Counted from the stretch's first letter, positions 26,978-36,749 are shown. The stretch is DNA of 64,000 nt from Blautia schinkii DSM 10518 (GCA_000702025.1 JNKJ01000016.1:87850-151849); one strand, 5' to 3'. Numbers and translations are program-made. The notes: a model not told the origin generated them from the letters alone.

Positions 26978-28294
26978 TTATTTCCAAGCTTCATCGCCTG
27001 TAGTTTTAGCAGCTTCCGCACGGTTGGTGTCCATGTTTTTCAGAACATCATTTGCTTCCATCTCGCCCAGGCAGAATGCAACCATATCCTGTCCGAAATT
27101 ATTCCAGTAGTCATTGGTATATTTGGTGCCGTTCTGAAGTACGGAGATAGCCATTTTATCCTCAGGAATGCTGTTCATAAACTCTTCTTCCTCAGGCAGC
27201 CAGTGCTGTTCCACTGCATCATCATTTGCATGAATGTTGGTGTATGCAGGGGAATTGTCCAGGATTTCCTGTAAGCTCTCGGTGGTTGTCACAAAGTTAA
27301 AGAATTCTTTTACAAGCTCCGGATGCTCAGTTCCGTTGTAGCCAAACATGGTCGGGCCTGCCGGGCTTGCCGGGAAGTATGTATTGTCGCCAAGCGGCTC
27401 AAGGAATAAACCGAATTCATCCTCTGTACCTGTATCTTCCTGAATCTGTTTGATAAAGCTGGAGTTTGCAAGTGCCATTGCACAGTTTCTGTCGCCAAAC
27501 TCATTGGACATATTTGTGGAGTCTGTTCCGATCCAGTCCTCTCCGAAGTAGCCGGCATCAGAGAATTCTTTGAACTGGTTCAGTACCTCAAGCATCTTCT
27601 CATTGTCTGCGAAGGTTGCGGTATTGTTGTTCAATGCATCATATAAACCAGGCTGTGCTTCCTCATAGCATCCGCCAATCTGGAAGAATGCAAGCTGATG
27701 CTGCCATCCGTCTGCACCCGGCATGAACCATGGTGTAATTCCTGCGTCAAGGATTTCCTGGCAAAGAGATTTCATCTCTTCATAGTTAGTAGGTACGTTC
27801 CAGCCGTTTTCTTCAAATAAAGTTTTATTATAAAGCATTACATACTCAGGAGAGTTGTGCCATAACTGCAGGCCGTACAATTTATCATTGTACTTACATG
27901 CTGCACGGCGTGCCTCCGGGATTTTCTCCTCCCACTCAGCTCCGGTGAAGTCGATGCAGTATTTTTCCGGGTCAACGATTACAGACTCAATCGCAAACGG
28001 ATTGGACTGAATCCAGAAAATGTCAGCGCAGGAATCTGTGGACAGCTTGGACTGAAGAATATCCATATACTGATCAGCCGGGATTGTCTGTAAGTCTACC
28101 GTCACATCGTAGGTTTCCTCAAAACGTGCAATCGTCTCATCATAACGGTTGTCCATCCAGCCTGCAGATACAAGGATGCTCAGCTCCTCACCTGCGAAAT
28201 CCTCTGTTGCTGCGGATACAGTTGCTGCCATACCGGTTGTCAGGGAAGCTGCCATAGCTGCTGACAATGCAATTGCCAAAAATCTTTTTTTCAT
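26978..28294 (-). CDS. Sugar ABC transporter substrate-binding protein
   Basis: 438 residues of the extracellular solute-binding protein family 1. A signal peptide of about 29 residues ends ATVSAA with a type I cleavage pattern. There is no Cys in the lipobox position; the first Cys is far into the mature part (DSCADIFW). ATG at 28294 has AAGGAGG upstream. Other typical parts are NSPEYVMLYNKTLFEENGW and the C-terminal TTGDEAWK. It is the first gene of the importer operon, divergent from the sensor kinase gene that probably controls it. Confidence 0.9.
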   Translation of the reverse strand: MKKRFLAIALSAAMAASLTTGMAATVSAATEDFAGEELSILVSAGWMDNRYDETIARFEETYDVTVDLQTIPADQYMDILQSKLSTDSCADIFWIQSNPFAIESVIVDPEKYCIDFTGAEWEEKIPEARRAACKYNDKLYGLQLWHNSPEYVMLYNKTLFEENGWNVPTNYEEMKSLCQEILDAGITPWFMPGADGWQHQLAFFQIGGCYEEAQPGLYDALNNNTATFADNEKMLEVLNQFKEFSDAGYFGEDWIGTDSTNMSNEFGDRNCAMALANSSFIKQIQEDTGTEDEFGLFLEPLGDNTYFPASPAGPTMFGYNGTEHPELVKEFFNFVTTTESLQEILDNSPAYTNIHANDDAVEQHWLPEEEEFMNSIPEDKMAISVLQNGTKYTNDYWNNFGQDMVAFCLGEMEANDVLKNMDTNRAEAAKTTGDEAWK

Positions 28295-28511
28295 TACTTT
28301 TCCTCCTTATTTTCGAGTTCTCGTGTTTACGAACTTTTGTGTTGAAATTAGTGTACCAGACAACACTCACGGAATCCATGGACATTCCGGGTTAGATTTT
28401 GTACTTTTTTTACACACATGTACTTTTTTCACAAAGTTCTCTTGTGCTTTTTGACTATTTTAGCCAAAAGAAGCTTGGAAGAAGTTTGTGCTTTTTATAA
28501 AGGGAGCCGGT

Positions 28512-28637
28512 ATGGTATAATTAGAACACTTAACGAGCCTGAGCCAAAGGCGAGAGGCGAGTTTAGTGAGACATATACCTGGACACTTAATAAGGCGGAG
28601 CCGAATTTAGTGACCATGGTATAATGAGAACACTTAA
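28512..28637 (+). promoter_or_regulatory. Duplicated extended -10 promoter upstream of the sensor gene
   Basis: A 22-bp element of the ATGGTATAAT(T/G)AGAACACTTAA type occurs at 28512-28533 and 28616-28637. Each holds an extended -10 (TGGTATAAT), and a third partial copy (GGACACTTAATA) lies near 28581. A TTTAGTGA element is also repeated (28562 and 28606). The second copy is 30 bp before the TTG start of the sensor gene. The 28295-28511 part holds the binding-protein promoter region, with GTGTTG and CAACAC arms. Confidence 0.6.
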
Positions 28638-28666
28638 ATAGTTATACCGTGAAGGAGGCACCTTAA

Positions 28667-30478
28667 TTGAAACAGACAAAGCTGCAGACCCGGCTGTTCC
28701 TGGCTTATTTGTCACTGGCATGCCTGGTTCTCTTTTCGTTTGCTATCTTTTTCTACGTATTTGTGTCCAGACAATTAGTCGATAGCCAGATACAGGCAAT
28801 GAACACCCTGAATTCCAGTTTCCAGACCCAGGTGGACGCTGCCATCCAGAATTTGGACACAGTTTCCGTAAACATCAATTACAGCAACATGTCAAAAAGC
28901 GTGCTTGACCAGTCCTTTGAACTGACTATTTCAGACCGTATGCTTTCTGACATGGCAGACCTGTTCACCTCCATAAGCGGCACTGAGATTAAAGCGGACC
29001 AGATTAATCTATATGACTACTCGGGCCGTGTGCTACAAGTAGGTCTTTCCACTCTGGTGAAAAACGCAGACGAGTCACAGATGGAATGGATTGACAAGAC
29101 CAGGGAGCTTGAAGGCTCAAAAATCATCACCAAGCCCTATAACACGGACATTTACTCCAAGTCCGCCAAGTATAAGCAATGGTTCCTCTCACTGTACCGC
29201 TCATTTTTCAACCAGTATGGCCGTCCGGTAGGCGCCATTGAGACGGTCAAGCAGTGCAAATCCATCTTCAAAAGTGTAATATCTTATGAGAAGAAGAACA
29301 AAGGCGATGCAGCCAGTGTTTATATTTTCGACAAGGACGGCGGCCTGGTGTATCCGTACGAGGTCACCGAAGAAAAAGCCGCAGACATTGAGAAGTATTT
29401 CAGTTCTGCCATTATCCCGGATTCCAAACTGCCGTTTCAAAGTCCTATAAACAAGACAAACGAATACGCTTCCAAAATAGTGTCCAAATACACGGGCTAC
29501 ACGTTCCTTACTGTGCAGCCGGAATCCGCAGTGCTGGCTCCTGTGTATAATCTTTTGAAAATCCTGCTGGCAGTGGTTGCGGCTTTCCTGTTTGTTTCCG
29601 CCTTTGTGTCATATCGGCTTTCACGCTCCCTGGTAAAGCCCATCAAGCATTTGAAGCATATCATACAGAGGCTTGAGCTGGACACACTGGGACAGGAGAA
29701 GGCTACCTCCTATCCGGTGTCAGTCAACGAATTGGAGGAGCTTTACCAAGCTTTCCAGCACATGAGCGACAATCTGAAGGATTCTATGAATCAGCTTATG
29801 GAGGCCAAGGAGCAGGAGGTGAAATCCCGGACCCTGGCTTTGCAAACACAGATTAACCCGCATTTTTATTACAATTCCCTCTCCAGCATTATGGTTCTTG
29901 CAGAGAACGGCGATAACGAAGTGGTGGTGAAAATGTGCAGGAATCTTTCTAAAATCATGCGTTATATCACTAATACTGCAGGAACCACCGTTCCGCTCAG
30001 AGAGGAAATCGATTATGTAGAAAAGTATCTCTATTGTATGAAGGTGCGCTACCAGACAAGCCTGAATTACACCATTGATATTGACGAACGTCTGCTGGAG
30101 GAGACGGTTCCCAAGCTGATCATCCAGCCAATTGTGGAAAACGCGATCAAGTACGGATCCGACTGCGTACCGCCCTGGCACATCACAGTCAGGGGATACA
30201 TTGAGGAGGACCACTGGCAGATTGATGTGTGCGACACCGGAAACGGCTTCACACAGGAGGCCATTGATAAGATTACCCGGAACATTGAGGAGGCTGTCAA
30301 AAATCCCGGAATGCCGGAGCTGAAAATCAATGGTTTAGGCACCTTGAATGTTTATCTGCGGTGGAAACTTTTCTGCAAAGATGATATAATCTTTACATAT
30401 GGAAATACTGCGGACGGTCATGGTATTGTCTCCATTGGCCGGTATCTCCATGAAGAAGCGGAGGAATTTATGAGATGA
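28667..30478 (+). CDS. Sensor histidine kinase, YesM/LytS type
   Basis: 603 residues. One membrane segment near residues 10-32, an extracellular Cache-like domain (about 33-285), a second segment (about 290-315), a HAMP linker, and a His_kinase domain with the phospho-His in QINPHFYYNSL. An HATPase with PIVENAIKYG and CDTGNGF completes it. The start is a TTG eight bases after GGAGG. The gene overlaps the regulator by 4 bp (ATGA). Such pairs sense extracellular sugars or their binding protein; the divergent ABC importer operon is the likely target. Confidence 0.92.
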   Translation: MKQTKLQTRLFLAYLSLACLVLFSFAIFFYVFVSRQLVDSQIQAMNTLNSSFQTQVDAAIQNLDTVSVNINYSNMSKSVLDQSFELTISDRMLSDMADLFTSISGTEIKADQINLYDYSGRVLQVGLSTLVKNADESQMEWIDKTRELEGSKIITKPYNTDIYSKSAKYKQWFLSLYRSFFNQYGRPVGAIETVKQCKSIFKSVISYEKKNKGDAASVYIFDKDGGLVYPYEVTEEKAADIEKYFSSAIIPDSKLPFQSPINKTNEYASKIVSKYTGYTFLTVQPESAVLAPVYNLLKILLAVVAAFLFVSAFVSYRLSRSLVKPIKHLKHIIQRLELDTLGQEKATSYPVSVNELEELYQAFQHMSDNLKDSMNQLMEAKEQEVKSRTLALQTQINPHFYYNSLSSIMVLAENGDNEVVVKMCRNLSKIMRYITNTAGTTVPLREEIDYVEKYLYCMKVRYQTSLNYTIDIDERLLEETVPKLIIQPIVENAIKYGSDCVPPWHITVRGYIEEDHWQIDVCDTGNGFTQEAIDKITRNIEEAVKNPGMPELKINGLGTLNVYLRWKLFCKDDIIFTYGNTADGHGIVSIGRYLHEEAEEFMR

Positions 30479-31227
30479 AATATACGATCGTAGTGGCCGA
30501 GGATGAGGAGCTGTTATTAAATAACCTCATCACGAAAATCCAGAAGGCGGACCCGGATTTTGAGGTGGCGGGCAAGGCGCAGACGGGCAGCCAGGCTTAT
30601 GAGCTCATTGAAAAGCTGGAGCCGGATGTAGTGATCACGGATATCCGTATGCCGGTGATGGACGGGATTACGCTTCTCACAAAGGTGCGCGAGCAATTTC
30701 CCATCACGAAATTTATCATTACCAGCGGGTATTCGGACTTTGAGTACGCGCGCAGTGCGATCAACCTCAAGGTATCCGACTATCTGCTTAAGCCGGTGGA
30801 CCCTGATGAGCTGAAAAACGTGCTCTTAAAAATCAAAAAGGAATTCCAGATAACCAAGGCAAATTATGAGGAGGTCTTTAATCTTGGCACCACCAGGATG
30901 ACTCCGGCGCAGATTGCCGACCTGCTCAAGGATTTTCTGGTGGAGAATTATGCGCAGGATATCAACCTGAACCTGATTGCCAATAACCTCAACTACAGTC
31001 CCAGCTATCTGACGAAAATTTTCTGCCAGGTGTACGACTGCACGCCAAGCAAATATATCATCAATCTGCGTATGTCCCATGCGCAGAAGATGCTTCTGCA
31101 TAACCCGGAGCTGTCCATCCGCCAGATTGGCGAGATGGTGGGGTATCACGACCAGGGGTATTTCAGCAGGATTTTTAAGAAGCAGACGGGGAAAAGTCCG
31201 TTTGAGTACAGAGGGATGAGCGAGTGA
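30475..31227 (+). CDS. Response regulator with AraC output, YesN type
   Basis: 250 residues. The receiver domain has DEE acid pocket residues near position 9-11, phospho-Asp in VVITDIRMP and the Lys in LLKPVD. The AraC helix-turn-helix pair occupies about residues 150-248: NLNLIANNLNYSPSYLTKIF and SIRQIGEMVGYHDQGYFSRI. It is translationally coupled to the sensor and should activate the divergent importer-GH95 operon. Confidence 0.93.
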   Translation: MKYTIVVAEDEELLLNNLITKIQKADPDFEVAGKAQTGSQAYELIEKLEPDVVITDIRMPVMDGITLLTKVREQFPITKFIITSGYSDFEYARSAINLKVSDYLLKPVDPDELKNVLLKIKKEFQITKANYEEVFNLGTTRMTPAQIADLLKDFLVENYAQDINLNLIANNLNYSPSYLTKIFCQVYDCTPSKYIINLRMSHAQKMLLHNPELSIRQIGEMVGYHDQGYFSRIFKKQTGKSPFEYRGMSE

Positions 31228-31333
31228 TTATTTGAGAGAAAAATCCGGGCATTCGAAGTAAGGCCTGGATATTCAGGGGAAGGCTTATGATAGCGGGGCT
31301 CCTGACTTCATATTCTTAGATACAAAATAATGC

Positions 31334-31376
31334 CGGGATGCCCCGCTGATCATACAGCAGAGCATCCCGTTTTTTT
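31334..31376 (+). terminator. Terminator after the YesN-like gene
   Basis: CGGGATGC (31334-31341) pairs with GCATCCCG (31362-31369) followed by T7. The right arm belongs to the first unit of the repeat array that leads back to the helD stop, so a repeat unit has become part of a terminator. Confidence 0.85.
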
Positions 31377-31460
31377 AATCTCACAGCAAGGCATCCTAGC
31401 TTTTAATCATACAGCACGGCGTCCTGATTTTTAACCATTCAGCAGGATATCCCGGCTTTA
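31349..31460 (-). repeat. Four 27-29-bp tandem repeats ending at the helD stop codon
   Basis: Units 31349-31377, 31378-31405, 31406-31433 and 31434-31460. On the minus strand each begins TAAA and continues with a GGGATG/GGACG-type core and GCTGTATGAT. The TAA of the gene-proximal unit is the helD stop itself (31458-31460). Confidence 0.88.
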
Positions 31461-33509
31461 TATTTCGTACATATGAAGTTCATGCAGCGCTCTTGTTGCT
31501 GCAATATATTTCGCCTGGCGGATGAGCGGTCTGTCATCCCTGGCCGGAAAAAGGGCAAATACCTGGTCGAATTCCAGCCCCTTTGCCAGATAGAAGGTAG
31601 TCACTGTGAGTCCCTTGCGGAAATTAGAGCTGTCGCGGTGCAGGTAGGTGAATCGGTTTTCCGTGTCAAAGCCCGTATCCGTAAGCTTTTCTTTAAGAAG
31701 CCGGGCTGCTTTTTCCGCCTGCTGCTGTGTACTAAAAATCACAGCTGCTGTCTCATATTCCTCATCTCCAAGCCTCAGCTTTGAGAGCACCTCTTCCAAG
31801 GCCTCCTCCATCCCCGCAAACTCAGATTCCTCCACAGGGCTTCCGTGACGCTCAAAAATATCCATATCCGTGATTCCCGTGAGACGGTTTGCATAAGCGG
31901 CAATCTCCATGGTGTTACGGTAGCTTTTATTCATAATGATCCTGCGGATATCCCTCCCGAAAATCTTTGGCAGAAAGTCCAGCACATCCTGCTGTTTTTC
32001 CTCCATTGTCTGGGCCTTATCGCCGAGAATGGTCATACGGCAGGAAAACATCTTCTTGATGATGAGATACTGAAGCCGGGAATAATCCTGCATCTCATCC
32101 ACTACCAAGTGCTTAATGCCACCGTGCTCCTTTTGTCTTAAAAGACGGTACTTGAGATATAACACCGGATATACATCCTCATAGAGAAGCTTGCGTTTTT
32201 CAAGGGGCACCTTGGGAAGCACAGGATATCCTTCACTCTCCAGGAACCAATTGTAGATAACATACAAATCCCTGGTTTCGTACATATTCATAAATCTTTC
32301 TGTAAGAGCCTCACGCTCCTCTTCAGGAAGGTCGTTGTCACGGAGCGTTTCCACTTCATCTATAAAATATTCTGCCACTGCCTCCATGCGGGAAAGCAGG
32401 GGGATATCCATGAATTTAAAATAAAACAGCTCAATAAGCTCGGATTCCGTCTTGACAAATCCACGATACTCCACGTCCCGGAAATTCATCAAACTGTCCT
32501 CCAACTCTGTGACAAAGCGCTCCAGACGGTTCACAAAATCCTGGGACTGCTTTTTCTCCCAGGTATTGGGGAGTTCCGGATATAAAAGGCGTTTCTCTAT
32601 GTGATCATAACGATCTTCACAATCTGCCACTGTGTCCGTAAGCTGGCGGTAAGCAAAAAGGTCAAAGCTCATCTCCCGGATGTTCTCCTCCCCAAGCTCC
32701 GGCAGAATGTGTGATATATAATCAGAAAACACACTGTTCGGCGAAAGGATGAGGATGTTTGAGGACTTCAGATTTTTCCTGTCATGATAGAGCAGGTAGG
32801 CGATGCGGTGGAGCGCCACAGAGGTCTTTCCGCTGCCCGCCGCGCCCTGAATCACCATGATACGGTCTTTGGTGTTGCGGATGATGGCATTCTGCTCCTT
32901 TTGGATGGTACGGATGATGTTCTTAAGCTGTACCTCTCCGTGGCTGCCGAGCTCCGCTTTCAGAATCTCATCATCGATTTTTACATCACTCTCAAACTCG
33001 TAAATCATCCTGCCGCCGCGGATTTTGTACTGCCATTTGGAGGCTATCTCTCCACGTATCTCACCCATTGGTGCTTCGTATGATGCCGGCCCCTTGTCAA
33101 AATCGTAGAACAACCCGCTTATGGGCGCACGCCAGTCATACACAAGAGGCACCCGCCCCGTACTCTCGGCAAAATTACCGATACCAATATAAAAAGTCTC
33201 GGCTTCGTCCTCACCATCAAAGCAGAAGTCCACCCGCCCGAAGAAAGGCGCGTCCAGCATCTTGCGGAAGCGCTGCTTAAGCTTAAGCTGTTCCTGATTG
33301 GCGTTAATCTGGTGAAGAAGTGCCTGGCGGTTGTCAAAGTCCTCATATCCGTACTGGTCCATTTCTGTGTAATTTTCCCAGTAGTATTCATGCATACCCT
33401 CGATTTCTTTCTCTCCCTCTGCTATAGAGAGACTGATCTCACGAATGCGTTCTTTCAGTTTTTCCAGTACATAGGCAAGGTATTCCCTGCCGTTTTTATT
33501 GTCGGCCAT
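31458..33509 (-). CDS. helD: HelD-type UvrD-like helicase, RNA polymerase recycling factor
   Basis: 683 residues. An N-terminal coiled-coil (about 10-110) is followed by the HelD-specific insert region GRVPLVYDWRAPISGLFYDF, a Walker A (VIQGAAGSGKTSVALHR), DEMQDYS (Walker B), and a C-terminal motif VI region TRALHELHMYEI. HelD removes stalled RNA polymerase from DNA. ATG at 33509 has AGAGGA upstream. It is preceded by a YbjQ-type gene seven bases away, probably in one transcript. Its stop codon begins the 31349-31460 repeat array. Confidence 0.9.
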   Translation of the reverse strand: MADNKNGREYLAYVLEKLKERIREISLSIAEGEKEIEGMHEYYWENYTEMDQYGYEDFDNRQALLHQINANQEQLKLKQRFRKMLDAPFFGRVDFCFDGEDEAETFYIGIGNFAESTGRVPLVYDWRAPISGLFYDFDKGPASYEAPMGEIRGEIASKWQYKIRGGRMIYEFESDVKIDDEILKAELGSHGEVQLKNIIRTIQKEQNAIIRNTKDRIMVIQGAAGSGKTSVALHRIAYLLYHDRKNLKSSNILILSPNSVFSDYISHILPELGEENIREMSFDLFAYRQLTDTVADCEDRYDHIEKRLLYPELPNTWEKKQSQDFVNRLERFVTELEDSLMNFRDVEYRGFVKTESELIELFYFKFMDIPLLSRMEAVAEYFIDEVETLRDNDLPEEEREALTERFMNMYETRDLYVIYNWFLESEGYPVLPKVPLEKRKLLYEDVYPVLYLKYRLLRQKEHGGIKHLVVDEMQDYSRLQYLIIKKMFSCRMTILGDKAQTMEEKQQDVLDFLPKIFGRDIRRIIMNKSYRNTMEIAAYANRLTGITDMDIFERHGSPVEESEFAGMEEALEEVLSKLRLGDEEYETAAVIFSTQQQAEKAARLLKEKLTDTGFDTENRFTYLHRDSSNFRKGLTVTTFYLAKGLEFDQVFALFPARDDRPLIRQAKYIAATRALHELHMYEI

Positions 33510-33516
33510 AAATCCT

Positions 33517-33837
33517 CTAACCTACAACCACAGCAGTACCGCTGGCAGTTACCATCAGCATGCCGTTGTCGGCGCCAAGCACCTCATAGTCAATGTCTAC
33601 GCCTACTACCGCGTTCGCTCCCCGCTCCCCGGCACGCTGCTCCATCTCTCTGAGTGCCTCTTCCCGGGCCTGCATTAATTCCTGCTCATAGGAAGCGGAA
33701 CGTCCTCCGAAAAAGTTGCTGAGGCCTGCGGCAAAATCCTTAATCACGTTAACTCCGGAAATCACCTCGCCGAACACAATTCCTCTATACTCATGAATCA
33801 CTTTTCCTTCTACGGTTGGTGTCGTTGTAATAATCAT
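33517..33837 (-). CDS. YbjQ/UPF0145-type protein
   Basis: 106 residues, the family length. It starts [19 protein letters not shown] and ends with [15 protein letters not shown] and [10 protein letters not shown], typical for YbjQ/UPF0145 proteins. These form homo-pentamers and have been called heavy-metal-binding, but their function is not established. ATG at 33837 is preferred because AGGAGG stands just upstream. It precedes helD closely. Confidence 0.88.
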   Translation of the reverse strand: MIITTTPTVEGKVIHEYRGIVFGEVISGVNVIKDFAAGLSNFFGGRSASYEQELMQAREEALREMEQRAGERGANAVVGVDIDYEVLGADNGMLMVTASGTAVVVG

Positions 33838-33993
33838 AATAAATCCTCCTATCAGACAATTCACATAATTCCAGGCTTTCCAGCTTGGATATTTCTTATT
33901 CTATCTGATAGATTATAACCTAAATTGAAGGAAATGTATAGAAAAAAGATATGGTTCTCAAACGGATTTCTCTATCTATCTTCCATTCCTCAT

Positions 33994-36384
33994 CTATCTA
34001 CCGATTACCTGCACCGTATATTTCAGCTCTTGCATTCCCGGATAGTACCCCTGCCGTGGTTCCTCCAGGAGGCGCTGGTTTTCCTCATCCCAGTGGAAGG
34101 TTGTCACCGCATAAGCGCCCTGCTCAAAATGATAATTATTACCTTCATCCTCATACAGCTTAAAGCTTCCGTTTACTCCCGGATACACCACGATTTTCAT
34201 CGGCGCTTCGGGCTTCTGCTCTGCATACTGGAGACCCTCCGCTGTCGGAAGGATAGCTCCTGCTTTCACAAAAATCGGCATTCTGTCGATTGGCGCGTCC
34301 ACTGTCACATATTGTCCGCCCTCATAGCGTTCATTTGTCCAATAATCATACCACTGGCAGCCGTCCGGGAGATAGCATGTCCATTTTTTCTCCCTGTTTA
34401 TCTCCACACTGTCCACTTCATAGTACATAGGCTCTGTAACTGCACAGATGAGAAGTGATGGTCCGAACATAAATTCATTCTCGATTCTACGCGCTTCTTT
34501 ATCCTGTGGGAAGTCGAAGATGAGACTGCGCATCATGGTGTAATCCTCAAAGTGCACTGCTCCTGCCATAGAATAAATGTAGGGCATCAGTTGATAGCGA
34601 AGCTTGATGAACTTCTCAATGGCATCGTAGAACATGCTTCCTTTTTCACCAAAATTCCAGATTTCCCTTGGTGTATCCGTGCCGTGAGAACGGAACATAG
34701 GCAGGAAAGCGCCCAGCTCAAGCCACCTGGTATAAAGCTCACAGTAACCCTTGTCTTTCACACCTTCATTGTATTTGCCCTGCCAGAACCACAGTGGATT
34801 GGGATTGGTATTGCAGCCGCAGCCGCGGTTCTGCCACTTGTCATCGACTGTGAAAAAGGCGCCGATGTCCAATGTCCAGTACGGGTATCCGCTCAGTCCC
34901 ATATTCAGTCCTTCCACAATCTGAATCTTAAAATTGTCCCAGGATGCGCAGGTATCACCTGACCAAAGCATGGCACCGTATTTCTGCCCGGACGCATAAC
35001 CGGAACGGGTCAGATTGAGCACACGCATGTCGTCTCTGTCTTTTCTCTGATTCTCGTACATGCCTTTCGCATGCATAAGCGCAAACGCATTTGCCTTATC
35101 TGCATCCAAATATTTTTTGTGTTCATTTCCTACAAGAACGAATCTTTCCCAGGGCTCCTTTTTTACTTCACCGCCCCAGTCAGGACCGGAAAACGGCTCT
35201 GTGGAATCACACCACCAGGAATCAAAACCGCCGTCAAACAGCTCTTCCTTTGCCTGCTTCCAATACATTTCTCTGGCGTTTTCATTGAAGGCATCGTAGG
35301 TGGAGTAGTCATTTAAAAGGTAACCTGCATCAAAAAATTCCTGATGGTTTTTACCGCCTGCATTCATATTCGGCCATACGGAAACCATGGTGTGGGCATG
35401 CATATCATGTATCTCATCCATACATTTTTTGAGGTTTCCATAACGGGATTTATCTACGATTTTTTCGCCCCAGTTACCGGGTTCCCAGGTGTTCCAGTCC
35501 TGGACCACGCAGTCAAGAGGCACCTCGAGATTGCGGTAATGTTTCACAATGTCCACCAGCTCCTGGTCTGTATAATACTGCTCCTTCGACTGCACATAGC
35601 CGTACGCCCATTTAGGCAGAAGCTGTGCCTTACCGGTGAGGTAACGGTATCCGCGTATAATGCCGTCCATCGTTTCTCCGCCAAGGAAATAATAGTCAAT
35701 CTGGTCCACCGTATCCAGGAACAAATACGACTGTTTTCCCTCATCATTAAAGGTCATAAGAGAACAGCAGTCCACCAGGATTCCGTACCCCTGAGTGGAG
35801 GTAAAAACAGGCATGGGGATGCGCATATTGTGCTGGTAAAGGTACTGGTTATGCCCTCTGTAATTATAAATTCCCTCTTCCGCCTGGCCCAGACCATGAA
35901 TTTCTTCATCCTCCTGCCAGTGGAAAAAGAGACGTGCGCGAAACGCTTTCCGGCAGACTTCTTCCTGGAGATTCTGTATGAAATTCCTCTCTCCGTCCAC
36001 GGTTTTAACACGCTTGATGATCGGTTCTTCTCCGCCGGTGGTGTATTTCACCACATCGATTTCTGTGAGTTCTTTTCCTCTTTCCTCCAGCCAGAGGGTG
36101 CCGTTACTGTGCCGCCAGGTTATCGCACCTGTATGTAAACCCACCTCGGCCCATATCTTGGAGGTCTTCAGAATAACCTTAGTTTCGCTCTCTTCAATCG
36201 TAAAATTCACTGTCGGATAATCCTTTTTCTCTATGATCAAGGACTCTGCTTCGGTATTCACCTCTTTTTTTGCTGCTGTACAGCGGATGATTTCCTCCGT
36301 AATCGGAATAAGACGCTGTACCACCCCGCCAGCCTCGATTTCCAAATATGTGTTGGTTTTTGTAATTTTTGCCATTTTCTCCAT
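33994..36384 (-). CDS. GH31 alpha-glycosidase, cytoplasmic
   Basis: About 796 residues, glycoside hydrolase family 31. The nucleophile motif WWCDSTEPF and the acid/base region LWSGDTCASW are present, as is the GH31 N-terminal beta-sandwich (HGLGQAEEGIYNYRGHNQY). No signal peptide is seen. The start at 36384 (MEKMAKITK) has AGGAG 8 bases upstream; an ATG at 36375 is also possible. Alpha-xylosidase or alpha-glucosidase are the likely activities, and the sequence alone does not decide. An AraC regulator lies directly upstream on the same strand, and a nested RNA structure lies between them. Confidence 0.87.
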   Translation of the reverse strand: MEKMAKITKTNTYLEIEAGGVVQRLIPITEEIIRCTAAKKEVNTEAESLIIEKKDYPTVNFTIEESETKVILKTSKIWAEVGLHTGAITWRHSNGTLWLEERGKELTEIDVVKYTTGGEEPIIKRVKTVDGERNFIQNLQEEVCRKAFRARLFFHWQEDEEIHGLGQAEEGIYNYRGHNQYLYQHNMRIPMPVFTSTQGYGILVDCCSLMTFNDEGKQSYLFLDTVDQIDYYFLGGETMDGIIRGYRYLTGKAQLLPKWAYGYVQSKEQYYTDQELVDIVKHYRNLEVPLDCVVQDWNTWEPGNWGEKIVDKSRYGNLKKCMDEIHDMHAHTMVSVWPNMNAGGKNHQEFFDAGYLLNDYSTYDAFNENAREMYWKQAKEELFDGGFDSWWCDSTEPFSGPDWGGEVKKEPWERFVLVGNEHKKYLDADKANAFALMHAKGMYENQRKDRDDMRVLNLTRSGYASGQKYGAMLWSGDTCASWDNFKIQIVEGLNMGLSGYPYWTLDIGAFFTVDDKWQNRGCGCNTNPNPLWFWQGKYNEGVKDKGYCELYTRWLELGAFLPMFRSHGTDTPREIWNFGEKGSMFYDAIEKFIKLRYQLMPYIYSMAGAVHFEDYTMMRSLIFDFPQDKEARRIENEFMFGPSLLICAVTEPMYYEVDSVEINREKKWTCYLPDGCQWYDYWTNERYEGGQYVTVDAPIDRMPIFVKAGAILPTAEGLQYAEQKPEAPMKIVVYPGVNGSFKLYEDEGNNYHFEQGAYAVTTFHWDEENQRLLEEPRQGYYPGMQELKYTVQVIGR

Positions 36385-36578
36385 CCTTTCTTCTCCTGCT
36401 GCCATTCTCCTGCCACCATTAAAGCATGTACGAACCACGTGCCAAAATCCTCGCCATGAAATCTGCCCAAGCAGTGTGATTATAGACGATAACACCCTGT
36501 AATCACCGTACTTCTGAAATATACCCGCTCATCCTAATGTCCGCGATTCTAAAATATTCCGAGCTCCTTATTTTTGTA

Positions 36579-36670
36579 CACAAAAAGCCCTGGCAGCAAT
36601 GTGAATGTTCTTCTCGCCTGAAAAAACAGGCAATCTTTTTTTCACATCGTAGCATCAGGGCTTTTCTGTG
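36579..36670 (-). ncRNA. Nested three-stem RNA structure between the AraC and GH31 genes
   Basis: Three concentric pairings are visible. The outer arms of about 14 bp are 36579-36592 and 36656-36670 (AAAAGCCCTG with CAGGGCTTTT). The middle arms are ATGTGAA (36599-36605) and TTCACAT (36641-36647). The apical hairpin is GCCTG (36616-36620), six A, CAGGC (36627-36631). On the minus strand the outer stem ends in GGGCTTTTTG, so it may act as the AraC terminator. The branched form is unusual and might be a regulatory leader for GH31. Confidence 0.55.
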
Positions 36671-36749
36671 TCTATGGCATATTTCCGCCAGATTTTATAC
36701 TATTTTCACTTCTTGCTATGATTTTTACCAGGAATACTCCGGACTGCAG

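Noticed and set aside
31349..31460. CRISPR-like array of 27-29-bp units
   Set aside because: The units are contiguous and imperfect with no unique spacers and no cas genes nearby; it is a tandem repeat.
33970..34000. GATAGATAG-type repeats after the GH31 stop as another stop-proximal array
   Set aside because: Only two short, poorly matching copies; too weak to add to the set.
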